From Ceratodon purpureus (taxonomy: Eukaryota > Streptophyta > Bryopsida > Pseudoditrichales > Ditrichaceae), in NCBI GenBank assembly GCA_014871385.1, contig CM026433.1, positions 14,945,985 through 15,009,984 of the forward strand: a DNA stretch of 64,000 nucleotides. The letters run 5' to 3'. Both the position numbers and the translations under genes were made by a program. This document shows, one piece after another, positions 10,381 to 21,204 of this stretch (its first letter is position 1; every line of letters starts with the position of its first letter). The notes beneath the pieces are model-generated. The model was given only the letters and a program-made list of their open reading frames with translations. It ran no database searches and was not told the DNA's origin.

Positions 10381-10740
10381 TTCACTGTCCATATTGGTTG
10401 AGAATAAGGGTGACAGTCTGGAAGGTGCTGCTCCTCGAAGACGCAGGACCCGGGATCAAACCTAGTCGTCATCACAACCTCAGGTTGGTCTTTAAGAGTG
10501 ATGCGGTCATACCAAGGCTACTACACCAGATCCCATCAGAACTTTGAAGTTAAGCGCCTTTGGGCCGGAATAGTATTGGGATGGGTGACCTCCCGGGAAG
10601 TCCCGGTGCTGCATCCATTTTAAAAAGAGTCTCACTGTCCCCCTGTCTTGTGGGCACCGGGTCATTGGCTCTACGAACGGACACTTCATTCACGCTAGCC
10701 CTCAAGGGCCAGTGTTTCTATCTATCTATCTTCACTGTCC
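10381..10740 (+). repeat. Candidate 5S-containing retroposon bounded by 10-bp direct repeats
   Basis: TTCACTGTCC occurs exactly at 10381-10390 and 10731-10740. The enclosed 340 bp contains a B-box-like GATCAAACC (about 10455), the 5S rRNA sequence (10498-10617), a unique 110-bp tail and a terminal (CTAT)n run at about 10717-10730. Flanking short direct repeats plus a simple-sequence 3' tail are the marks of a SINE-type insertion. A third near copy of the repeat (TCACTGTCC) at about 10632 weakens the case. Confidence 0.4.
10498..10617 (+). rRNA. 5S ribosomal RNA (single copy, possibly pseudogene)
   Basis: The 120-bp sequence aligns throughout with plant 5S rRNA: GCGGTCATACC near the 5' end, then CCAGATCCCATCAGAACT, GAAGTTAAGCG (box A region), GGGATGGGTGACCTCCCGGG (box C) and GTGCTGCATCC at the 3' end, followed by TTTT, a pol III stop. 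The internal promoter elements are intact. Differences from the usual land-plant sequence cluster in helix III/loop positions (GGCTACTACACC, CCTTTGGGCCGGAATAGTATT). The 5' terminus reads GTGATGCGGT, so pairing with the 3' GCATCC is only partly kept. It is a lone copy rather than a tandem array. It could be a dispersed functional gene, a pseudogene or the body of a 5S-derived SINE. Confidence 0.8.
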
Positions 10741-11038
10741 CATAAATAAATCAAGTCCGTCTGAGTGATAGGTGGTTTTGGGCTTTTCGGTGAATGCATG
10801 CGTGTTGTTCAAAGACTAGCATGTGTCCGTTTTCCAACCAAGCTATGAGCAGAGATAGGAAGCTACTACTTTGAACTTTGGAATCACATTGTGAACACAC
10901 CCTTCGTCACAAAGTAAAATTTATACTTTAGCAATACTCTGCTTCTATTCCCTAATTCGTATCAGTTTCCATCTCAGTTTCTCACGGCGGGCCCGGGATT
11001 AGGCTGAAATACCTTAAGCTCATAATGCTGTTATTGTA

Positions 11039-12753
11039 CAGTACCCGGAAGAAAAGATACGTGATTCTCTGTTTTGTGCTAGAAAAATGTGCTGAACAAC
11101 TAATTTGGTGAGCTCATGCGAGGTTGAAAATTCATAGAATTCAATGCAAAAAATTGCATTTGAAAGCCTTTAGACTCTATTTCAATAATAGTATTTTTTT
11201 ACATTAAAAAAAAACAAAATCAACCCAAAATTTGCTTTCTCCTATATAGTACTCAAAATCTAGTACTACCACCTTTTGTACTAATTACTTCTTTCATATG
11301 TTTAGGCATGGTATCAATAAGGGTTTCTAAGGGGTCTAAAGGTATCTCTTCCCATACTCTATGAAGTGGTTCCACCAATTCTTGTGCATTGCGTGGCCGG
11401 GATGTACTCTGAACTTCATCTTTAATAATCTTCCATAGGTTCTCAATTGGATTTAGATCTGGAGAGTTGGCAAGCCACTTCAACTTCTTTATACCCATTT
11501 TTTCTCTCCTCTTGTTTGGCAAATTGCTGCAATGGACTGAAGCGCCATCCTCCATAAGTAACATGTCTTTGTGAGGTTTATGGATAAAATAAACTGGAGT
11601 TACATAGCCATTGTAAATAAGATCCACAAAATCACCTCCACTTCGCTTATCTGGAGGTATGATTACTAAAGGAGCCTTCTCAAAGTCACTAAAAGCACCC
11701 CAAACCATCACCGACGTGTGCTCGGACTTGAAAATTGGTACTAGACATTTATCTGAAGTTCTTTCATAAGCCTTTTGCCACACTCTAATTTGTTTATAAC
11801 TCCTTTCTATTTCGAAAGATGATTCATCGATCCAAATAACCTTCTTCCAATCCTCCTTTGTCCAGTTTTTATATTCTTTAGCAAATGCTAACCTGTCTGC
11901 CATGTGTTTTTTACAAAGAAAATGTATTTTTACTGCAACACAGCTTCTATAACCAAGGGTATGCAAAGCCTTCCTTACAATACGAGTACTAACCTTTGCA
12001 ACACGTGTCATCTCATTTGTAGTTTCTGTGAGTGGTTTACGACGATCTTGATTAAGGAGACGTTCTAGCTGTCTCATATTCCGCCCTCTTAACTTTTGAG
12101 GCCTACCCGTTGGCTTTGGTGACTTCAGAGATCCTCGTTTTTTGAAAGTGTTTATAACACCATAAACAGTGGAAGAAGGCATACCTAATTCTCTTGCTAT
12201 CTCCACACCTTTCCTTCGAGCTTTGTTCATTCCAACCACTTGTCTTTTCTCAGCATCTGTCAACGCTCTAGTCCTCATCTTTCTCAAAAGATTATGCCAC
12301 TCAACCTACCCACAACACCAAACAAACTTATTTCAATAAGAATAATATACCACACACTAAACAAAGTCACGCTAACACCCACAATCATCTCAAAAGTTAA
12401 CCCTACAACTTACAATGCAATCACAATTCAATATCACATACATATATATTTTTTAAATAGTGGTTCAAAACATTATTATACCATAATGAGGCTTAATAAT
12501 AGTTAATGCATGAAAAAGGCGTGGACACACTTTGGATAGGGCAATGGAATACTATTACTTTACATAGATTTTTTCTATAATTAGACACAAACCATTTACT
12601 TTTCACAACCTTACTCCTAGTTCTAAAAATAGGTAAAAACCCCAAGGCAATTGCTCACAAAGTGAAAGTGTAGTGCTCACTTGAAGTTTATTGTCCATAC
12701 TCTAGTTAACTTGAAGATAAGTAAAATTCACGTATCTTTTCTTCCGGGTACTG
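11039..12753 (-). mobile_element. Tc1/mariner-type DD34E transposon, complete
   Basis: A 1715-bp element with perfect 26-bp terminal inverted repeats beginning CAGTACCCGGAAGAAAAGAT (11039-11064 and the reverse complement at 12728-12753). TA dinucleotides flank it at 11037-11038 and 12754-12755, the target duplication of the superfamily. It carries one uninterrupted transposase gene on the minus strand. Intact TIRs, an intact target duplication and an intact frame indicate a young, possibly active copy, in contrast to the decayed elements next to it. Confidence 0.95.
11253..12287 (-). CDS. Tc1-like transposase, DD34E, intact
   Basis: 344 residues, the normal length for this family. Residues 8-55 form a helix-turn-helix (GVEIARELGMPSSTVYGVI), and the GRPR-type hook (TGRPQKL) is at 60-66, as in Tc1. 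A second DNA-binding helical region lies at 68-120. The catalytic core shows Asp154 (IWIDESSFE), Asp247 (LLMEDGASVH) and Glu282 (NPIENLW), with exactly 34 residues between the second Asp and the Glu: DD34E. Tc1 elements of this signature are typical of animals and fungi, whereas plant mariner-like elements are typically DD39D. The wording of the core (EDGASVHCSN, SPDLNPIENLWKIIKDEV) resembles fungal Tc1 copies as I remember them. The ATG at 12287 is the first in frame and directly precedes the HTH. Confidence 0.93.
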   Translation of the reverse strand: MRKMRTRALTDAEKRQVVGMNKARRKGVEIARELGMPSSTVYGVINTFKKRGSLKSPKPTGRPQKLRGRNMRQLERLLNQDRRKPLTETTNEMTRVAKVSTRIVRKALHTLGYRSCVAVKIHFLCKKHMADRLAFAKEYKNWTKEDWKKVIWIDESSFEIERSYKQIRVWQKAYERTSDKCLVPIFKSEHTSVMVWGAFSDFEKAPLVIIPPDKRSGGDFVDLIYNGYVTPVYFIHKPHKDMLLMEDGASVHCSNLPNKRREKMGIKKLKWLANSPDLNPIENLWKIIKDEVQSTSRPRNAQELVEPLHRVWEEIPLDPLETLIDTMPKHMKEVISTKGGSTRF

Positions 12754-12861
12754 TACAGTTACATTGAACACTGGGTTACACTACTGGGTTACACTACTAC
12801 TCGACTTCTGTCTTTAATGCCTGTACTAACTAACTTAATATCACATAAAATGGGCTAGTGC

Positions 12862-14760
12862 AGAGCGAATTGAGCCCCTCAAGGCTCAGAGGGATGTTGA
12901 TCAATTGACTTGCGAGCGTGGACTCTAGAGAGTACTCCCGAGTCAGCAATATCATGAAGTCAGCCTTCCAGATAAGGTAAGAATGTTCTAAAGATCGATC
13001 ATCGATCACAATTCATGTGAGGATCAGCGGCAGATCATGCGGAGCAAACATCGGTTCATCTCACAAAGCCAGTGGCATGCCAGATATTCTGAATCCTCGA
13101 TCGACCATAGCATCGACCAGGTTATAGCTGCTGGAACCTGATAGATAACTTTTGGGATGAATAGGAACATAACATCTGGTATTCCAAATCCAAGAGACTC
13201 TTCTCCTCAAGTGAATCACGCTATCTTCACGTCTCCTCACCGACATTTTCTGCAAGAGATTGACGGAGACTCAGACGACGGTCTACTATTTTGACCCCAT
13301 TAGTTGCAACTTGGAGCTTGCCATTTAGCTAACGCAGAGGCAATTGGGACAATGTGTGGTTAATTAGCATTCACTGAAATATTCTAGCTAGAGTTAATCA
13401 CTTCAAGGATATCCTTTTGGTTATGAAGATGTTGTTAATAATAACAATAATAATACCTCCAATGAATTCTTCAAGTGCAGGCTTCTCCTTGTCAGCCTTA
13501 AATTCTCATTGACGACTTTGGAATATGCCGTTCATCATGCCCCTCGACCATGTCAGAATTCTTGCATAATGTGGGGCAATGATGCCAGGCACCTCGATGA
13601 TATCACGGCTGCCGCTCAAGCCACGCGAGAAGCAAGTGATCAGGTAATATCCACCTTCTAATACTTAAACTTGGTTTCGAATAAATTAGCATCATTCAGT
13701 TTACCAAATTTAGTAACTCCGAAATGCAAGTATCAATTTTCTTGTCTCAACTCATAGTACAACTTGCGTCTTCAGCATATCCATAACTCGATTTGAAGGA
13801 TGTACTAATATTTCTTGGGCTGTTGTCGGGGACATTGTGCAGAGATTAGCAGTCTTGGAGGATATCTGCTGACGCAAGGATTCTGCAATTCAGGAATTAA
13901 AGCAAGAAATCATCGCTCTTGAGGACCAGGTACTATCAATTTTCCTTGCCCCAGCACGATTGAGTTCAAATTGGTGCATCAAAATGCGGTCCCTCTTGTG
14001 ATAAGCATCAGCCGTCTCGATTCCCATTTACTTTCCATGCTCTGTAGTCATAGACTTTAGCCATTATGATCCACAACTAAGAAAATTTTAATTGACTCTA
14101 AACAGATTCAACCCTCTCAAGGAGCTCCCAAGCTTCTTCCAGCCAAGTTATGCATATATTCTCTCCGCCATAACAACACCTTCATTGACCAGGACTTGTG
14201 ACGAGTCTCCTCGCACTGAGACCTCCAAATGTCAAAGTCCTCTCATTCCGAGGTGAGAAAGTAAACTCTATTAAACAACGCAGTTAGCATAAATATCATT
14301 TTGATTTCAACTGTGATCATTTATGTGACCACTTCATCAAACGTGTTACATTTCAAGCGCGGTCTCTGTTTACCCAATTGCACTACATATCGAGAAGTTG
14401 AAAATTACAGTGTATAATATGGCATTGAAATTCTACTGAGTGTTCCATCAAGCCGTGATAACCGACAGGCAAGTGCCAGTAGTTGATATATACTATGATT
14501 AAGCACGGACCCTGCTCCAAATATAAGAGAGCCAGTTCAAGTTGCAAGCTAAGGCTTACCTTGTTTTAGTTGGATTTCCAGCATCTCCAGGCTTGCAGAC
14601 AAATCTAAGATGAAGCTGACTGGGAGATGCGCATCTTCTAGATCTGACCTTGAATGTGAGATGGACTCGGGGAGGCATATTGTGTCTGCAATTCATGTCG
14701 CCGCGCGCATCACATTTGTATGTAATTCCACTTCAAGAAGGAGCTGACTCCAAATCATGA
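12862..14760 (+). pseudogene. Exon-like remnants of a decayed, possibly coiled-coil gene
   Basis: Several short GC-richer blocks end in good donor sites or begin at good acceptors but carry stops. The block at 12862-12976 reads AERIEPLKAQRDVDQLTCER, then a stop, before AAG|GTAAGA. About 13510-13643 ends at CAG|GTAATA. About 13841-13929 follows GTGCAG and reads RLAVLEDIC, stop, RKDSAIQELKQEIIALEDQ before CAG|GTACTA. About 14107-14252 ends at a GAG|GTGAGA-like site. The Leu/Glu/Gln-rich heptads look like coiled coil. I do not recognise the parent gene. No continuous frame can be built, so a dead gene is the simplest reading; unspliced non-coding RNA is an alternative. Confidence 0.3.
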
Positions 14761-15093
14761 ATAATTTCAACCTTGAACACTGAGCACAATCGACACAGTG
14801 CACGTCCAAATCCGTCTTCGGAGGGTGACGTTGACAAATCATCCACTCAAAAGTCAAGAGCATAATTCTTGTCTAGGTGAAAAAAAGTTTACAATGAATC
14901 TCTGTACGGTGCCGGAGTCCTCCATTACTGATCAGTATGGCCAAATCCTCCCCCAGATTGCACATTTAATTATAACTCGCAGATGTTGCACCAGGATTCG
15001 CTTTGGGAGATCGATGCAGACATGATCGTTCTTTGTTAGTCTCTGCGCAAACCATGAGTTCCGAGCAGCTGGAGGACAGAAGAAACTGAATCC

Positions 15094-17601
15094 ATGATGC
15101 TACAAGAGAAACAAGGGAATGCGCATGACCAGCTCGGTTCTGTGAAGGAGCCGGTTCAGCAGCACCATCGCAGCGTCGATGGCGAAGTCGGTACTACTCC
15201 TGGTTTTGCCAAGAATGTTGCAGCCACAGAGTTGCAGGAGGCGGCTCCCAAGTTGATGAGAGCCAGCGGCGTGGTCAAGAGTGGTAACCTCCTGTCTGCT
15301 TCCACATCGCGTCTGGTGTCGTGCCCCATCACCAGCAGGATCACCTTCCTGCTTGGATGGATTTTCACCATCTTCGTGGTGTTCACCTGCGAGGATTACA
15401 CCGAGCGCCTGGCGAACCTGCACAACGTGCCGGTCAACCAAGACGAAGCTGGATTACATGCCAATTTGAGCTCCAATTTTTTGGGCTGCGAGGCTGGGTT
15501 GGTGTATGTGTACAGCATCCCCGAGGCGTATAACCAGGAGTTCGTGAGAGAGTGCGCCACTTTCAAAAAAGGGCGTGATCTATGCATGTACATGGAGAAT
15601 TGGGGGATGGGTAGTAGGTTTGAGTTCGGGGCAGAGCAGGGCGGGCTGTCGACGGAGCGGGGGCCAGGGCCATGGCACAATACATGGCAGTTTGCTCTGG
15701 AACTTTACTTCCACGAGAGGTTGCAGAGGCATCCGTGCGTGACAGATAGGGCGGAGCTTGCGAATGCGTTCTTTGTTCCGTATTACGCCGGGATGGACTT
15801 GTCGCGGAGGTTCACGCATCGGTTGGCGAAGGACGAGCTGTACATGGAGCTCGCGAGGTGGTTGCAGGGGCAAGAGAGCTGGAAGCGGCGCCAGGGGCGT
15901 GACCATTTCATAATGCTGGGACGAATTGCGTCGGATTTTCGCCGACCCGGTGGAGATCGCTTATGGGGTAACGAGGTGTGTCCCACCAATTCGCTTCTGC
16001 TCTCCCAAGTTGTGTATTGATGCTTTTTTTTTTTTTTTTTTTTTTTTTTTTGCGTTCCTCGGGAGAAGACAGTGAGGATTTTGCATATTTAGGGCTAGCT
16101 GGGTTGCTTCTACGATATCTCTTTCAAGTGCCGACGTCGTTGTCATGTTGCAGGGTTTGTGTGGTACTATCAAAATGGTATCATATACATGAGTGTGTGG
16201 GATGGGACTCCACTCAGGTGACTACTGTAAAGAGTCGCGTTCTCGAGAACTGGGTTCTAGTGGTTAAGGTTTCGTTTAGATTAGGTGAATATGGAAGTGG
16301 TGATATGTGACTACGTGTGTTCTTGCAGTTGCTACGACAGGAAGTGTTCAACAAAATGATCGTGCTGTCAATTGAGCGAACTTCAGGGTCGTTCAGAAAG
16401 AGTGCATCAGTCGACAAGGAGATTGCCATTCCCTATCCCACATATTTTCACGACTCCTCGAATGCCGAACTGCAAAACCTCATTGACTGGATCGGCCAAA
16501 CCTCGCAGCGATCCTCACTGGCGACCATGGCCGCCGGTCAGCGCCAAGCCTCTACGAACAGAATGCGACACAGGTTGATGACACAGTGTAGCGATGATTC
16601 GCGGTGCACCTTGCTGCTTTGTGTAGGCCATGAAGCTTCCCCCAGCCTGTCTGAAGAGGTAGATACCACTCTCCCAATTTCAACTGAAAGATGGGTCATA
16701 TCTTGAAATATCCCTGAACTGAATTCATTGAAATCCTCGAAATCAGAAGGTTAGAAAGTCGAACTCCTTGCCTGCTTGACCTGCTATGTAGCTTGAGAGT
16801 TTCACATTCATAAAGGTGGAGACGCTCAAGCTTATTAATTCATTCAGAGCTCTAGGATTATGTGGTTACATGATCCTGTCGTTCTTTTCCAGATGAGGAA
16901 TATCTCCTTACCAGTGAAGATGGAAGGAAAGACCCTCAACGTGCTCTGCAACAATCCGCCAGTGCTGCTGAGTGCGATGCACCAGTCTGAATTTTGTCTG
17001 CAACCACCAGGAGACAGCCCCACACGCCGGTCATTCTTTGACGCCATGCTAGTGGGATGTATTCCTGTCATTTTCCAGAAAGAGGCAGCATGGTCGCAGT
17101 ATGTCCACCATCTTCCCCAAGATGGTGCAAGCTACTCTATCTTCATTCCGGTACGAAGAAAAGCTTCCGTTTCTTTGCATCTGAAAATGTGTGTGCACTT
17201 GTATTTCTCTGTTCTTTCTCTAAGGAGTTCCTTTCCGACTTGAACGACGGCTTCTAAAACTGTGCTGCTAAAGCCAGCTTGCTTACAGATATGTCGCATT
17301 GAGGATGATGAGATTGATATTCAATGTGATGCAGATGACGCTGGCGAACAAGAGGAACGTAATCGACATCTTGAGTCAAGTCAGTAAGTCGAGGATCCAC
17401 AAAATGAGAGCGAACATTGCAAGGCTCATCCCCCGCATACTGTATGCTAGCATAAACGAAATGCGTTCTGAGACACCAGAAACCTCAAAATATGCAGGAT
17501 CATCTGCAGAAATCCCGGATGCGTTCGACATTGCTCTGGATGCTGTGCTGGGAAGAATAAATTCCAACTTAAAATTCTCCCGTGATGCAAACTCTTCGTG
17601 A
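15094..17601 (+). CDS. GT47 exostosin-family glycosyltransferase, MUR3-like, copy 1
   Basis: Four exons: 15094-15975, 16329-16658, 16893-17150 and 17335-17601, all introns GT-AG and phase 0, giving 578 residues. Residues about 80-100 (ITFLLGWIFTIFVVFTC) form one membrane anchor after a cytoplasmic tail, as in type II Golgi enzymes. The exostosin domain follows: GLVYVYSIPEAYNQEF, then WQFALELYFHERL, AFFVPYYAGMD, DHFIMLGRIASDF, EIAIPYPTYFH, then the nucleotide-sugar region FCLQPPGDSPTRRSFFDAML and GCIPVIF. These fit plant xyloglucan galactosyltransferase MUR3/KATAMARI1 relatives, which add galactose (or galacturonate) to xyloglucan; the exact sugar cannot be told. It lies 1.3 kb upstream of a same-strand paralogue with the same intron positions. 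Intron 1 holds a 29-T run (about 16023-16051). Exon 4 is less conserved. Confidence 0.87.
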
Positions 17602-18904
17602 TGACAATTTTGTCACTATGTATATTAGATCTGATCCATTTCATACATTGTACACACGTACAAACAGGGATAGATTATGGACTCCTCCTGCGTCTCATAT
17701 TCGCAAGTGCGACGTGACGTAATGTTGTCAAATAGGACAAGCAGAAGCTGCTCTTTACTTTCTTTGACAATGATGCGGACACATCTTCTTCAAAGGAAGA
17801 TGTTCTGTGAATACAATGTTTGTACAATATTCAAGTACTAAACTCACTGGCAGCGATGGCGAACAAATGTGGTCTCCGAGTTGCTGGGGTTTCAAATCTG
17901 TGTTGCTTCCAAGTCGAGAACATGCCTCTAGTTTAATGGTTTGGAATGCATTCAAAGTTCACATGTAGCCAGTCCCAAGTACATATTCGGGAATCTCTCG
18001 GTCCCAGTAAAGATGGACAACAATTCCAAAGCACCCGGCACGCTTTATGAGTTGGCCGCCGGATTCTAGGCAGTTGAGCTGTAGATCAATCTCGTGTTTC
18101 AACTTTCAACTTTCGACGTTCAACGGGAGAACGGGGGTCCAGTTCTATAGAAAGTAGGACCAGAGTTGATTCCTCAGGTGGGTCCTTGTAGTTTTTTCTA
18201 AGTTTACACTCGAAGACGACTCGAGACTCGTTGTTGACATGTTTGACCCACGTTGTCCTGGCAGACAGATTGGCAGCTGCTAATAACCCAACACATTTCC
18301 TCTGTTTTGATTCCACCTAACACATTTTGTATAAGGTAGAAAATCACCTTACCAAACACATTTCGTGTGAAAAATATTGAATTCAGATAGAAGTCATCAT
18401 ACCTAACATATTGACTACAGCATTGTGAACCACTTTGACCTTCAATTAGACCAGACGGATTTAGAACGGTAGTTTTCCAATTGTGTTTCTTTTTTTGGCT
18501 ACGAATTGGGCATCCGGAGTTGCGAATATTGAGGACATGCACCACTCGTACCTGCCGCCAGCTGCGTTGAATGCCGCCGGTACTCATGAATCATGATCAC
18601 CAACAGTTTTGAGTTGCTTTCGAAATTGAATCGACCGCGACGCGAGTCGCGACCAGGTTTATTTTATGTTCAGTTCCCTGTCGTGCACGTTCAGTCTTGT
18701 GCACGTGCTGAAGATCACAGGGTTGGGTTCGACTGGTGCAGGCCACAAGGGTTTGGTGAGAGGTGGACACGGCCATGACAGTCTAGGAGCCAACAGAGTG
18801 AGAAGGTAGAATGAATTTTGAATGCGTTGAATGCTCAGAATTCAGGTGTTAGTGCTGTCAAGGTACAGATGAACTAGAGAGGGTGTTGTTGTTGTTGTTT
18901 CGAC
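17602..18904. other. Spacer between the GT47 genes
   Basis: Mixed-composition sequence with no gene seen. It must include the 3' UTR of copy 1 and the promoter and 5' UTR of copy 2. A (GTT)n run lies just before the start of copy 2 (about 18882-18899). Confidence 0.5.
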
Positions 18905-21204
18905 ATGATTCCCTCGGCAGGATCAGCAGCAAAGCCGAATAAAAAGAGCAAAAACTATCCCAAGGTTTCACCTGCTTCTGCATATGCATGGCCTCTCATG
19001 CCATGGCCGGTCTTGTGGCCGATCACGTTGCTGCTTGGATGCGCTCTTACCATCTTCGTCGCCCTCTACCCTGGAGAATTTTATAAGCAGCAGCAGCAGC
19101 AACGGCAGGAGGAGCAGCAATCGGTGGCGCATTGGGAGCCGCAGCAGGGGACTGTCAAACTCGGGCCAGATGGGGTCCGTGATCTGGAGCTTCATCATGG
19201 TGTGGACGGAAAGGACAAGCTCGCTAAATTTTGTGAGGGCAGGTTGGTGTATGTGTACAACATTTCGGATGTTTACAATCGGAAGTTCGTGAGGGAGTGT
19301 GCCACTTTCAAAAAAGGGCGAGATCTGTGTATGTATATGGAGAATGGGGGGATGGGTCGAGGGTTTAGTTTAGGAGGACGGCCACCTGGGGAGGCAGGGG
19401 CACCTTGGTACAATACATGGCAGTTTGCGTTGGAGCTTTACTTCCACAAGAGGCTGTTGAGGCATCCGTGTGTGACAGATAGAGCGGAGCTTGCGAACGC
19501 GTTCTTTGTTCCGTATTACGCCGGGATGGACTTGTCGCGGAGGTTCACGCATCGGTTGGCGAAGGGCGAGCTGTACATGGAGCTCGCGAGGTGGTTGCAG
19601 GGGCAGGAGAGCTGGAAGCGGCGCCAGGGGCGCGACCATTTCATGATGCTGGGACGAATTGCGTCGGACTTTTATCGGCAGGGCGAGGATCCACGTTTGT
19701 GGGGAAACGAGGTGATTATTGCAAATCTCTTCTCTCTCGATCTTGATGACGGATTGCGGAAGGGTTTCATGATGTTCTATACGAACGTATGTCGAAAGTT
19801 GCATTCCTTGTTCGTCCACACAGAAGCAAAACTGAATTTGAACCTTGCAAGGGATGTCAGGTGGTCACTCTATGTAAATACTTTTGGATATTGGATTTTG
19901 AGCGACCCATGAGCTAACGGACTCTCGTTCCGTTACAAGCGCCAAGCTGATTTCGAACAGCAAACTCGAGGTGGTTGTCAATAATTAGAGGTTTGCATAG
20001 AATCTGCAACATGACATACTGTATCACGTGGTTTCTTCAGATGCTACTACAGAGGGCGTTTAAGAAAATGATCAAGCTGACAATTGAGCGCAGTTCAATA
20101 CGTCCAGACAATGACAAGGAGATTGCCATACCCTATCCCACCTATTACCACCCATCCTCGGACAGCCAGATCCAGAATATTGTTGACGGGATCAGCCAGG
20201 GCTCGCAGCGAAATTCACTGGTGACTATGGCTGCCGGTCAGCGCCGTCCCTCCGTCAACAGCATGAGATTCAAACTGATGAACCAGTGTGAGAATGATCC
20301 TCGCTGCACATTGCTGCTTTGTGAGGGCAACGAAGCTTCGCCTGGGCTCTTAGACGGGGTAAACACGAACATCCTTTGAATTCATGTCTGATATGAAAAT
20401 TCTTATGGTTCCACATTTAGATTTACAACTGCGAGCTTGCTGGGTCAAACTCCTTGTGAACTATGCACAGGGTTGATCATTCTCACACTGGTTCTTTGCA
20501 ACTACACCATTTTCCTATGTGGCAGAACTGTTCATTCTTCCTATTTATTTCTTGCAGGTTTTAAATCCACCTTCACCAGTGAAGCTAACCGGGAAAACCC
20601 TCAATATGTCCTGCAACAACCCTGCAATTCTCCTGGGTGCAATGCACCAGTCCCAGTTCTGCCTCCAGCCACCAGGTGACAGCCCCACTCGCAGATCGTT
20701 CTTTGATGCCATGCTCGCAGGTTGCATCCCTGTGATTTTCTCCAAGGACGCAGCGTGGACACAATATGTCCACCATCTTCCCAATGACGGCGCAAGCTAC
20801 TCCGTCTTCATTCCGGTATGCCTATCTAGTTCTGTTTGCATTTTCATTTCTTTTCCTCAATTTACCGGGTGTGAAATTGAGTCGAAGTCACACGTCCAGA
20901 GCACATTTTATTTACTGTCGAAAGAAACTATGTTAGATTGACTGAAGGGGAACATTTTGCTATGCAGATGAAGGTGGCTTCAAAGAGCAACGTCATTAAC
21001 ATCTTAGGCAGAATTCGGGAGCCAGAGATCAGAAAGATGCAACGTAACATTGCAAAGCTCCTCCCTTCAATCTTGTATGGCCATGTCAGGAGAGAGTACT
21101 CACCAAAATCTCCAGCCGGAACAATGGATGCATTCGAGATTGCCCTCACTGCGGTGCTGGAGAAAATGAAGGCTGAAAATCAACATAATCAAGATATTGA
21201 GTAG
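18905..21204 (+). CDS. GT47 exostosin-family glycosyltransferase, MUR3-like, copy 2
   Basis: Four exons: 18905-19711, 20041-20358, 20558-20815 and 20968-21204. Intron positions and phases match copy 1, giving 539 residues. The N-terminus is a short basic tail, a membrane anchor (WPITLLLGCALTIFVALY, about residues 39-56) and a Gln-rich stem encoded by a CAG-rich tract. The lumenal domain carries RLVYVYNISDVYNRKF, WQFALELYFHKRL, FVPYYAGMDLSRRF, DHFMMLGRIASDF, EIAIPYPTYYH, FCLQPPGDSPTRRSFFDAML and AGCIPVIFSKDAAW. Exon 1 stays open into intron 1 for about 200 bp; retention would give a truncated protein lacking the donor-sugar half. Exon 3 has exactly the same length as in copy 1 (258 nt). This is a tandem duplicate of the upstream gene. 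Which wall polymer it modifies is not known. Confidence 0.87.

Noticed and set aside
15100-15906. Minus-strand and third-frame ORFs over the GT47 exons
   Set aside because: They are shadows of the GC-rich coding exons on the plus strand.
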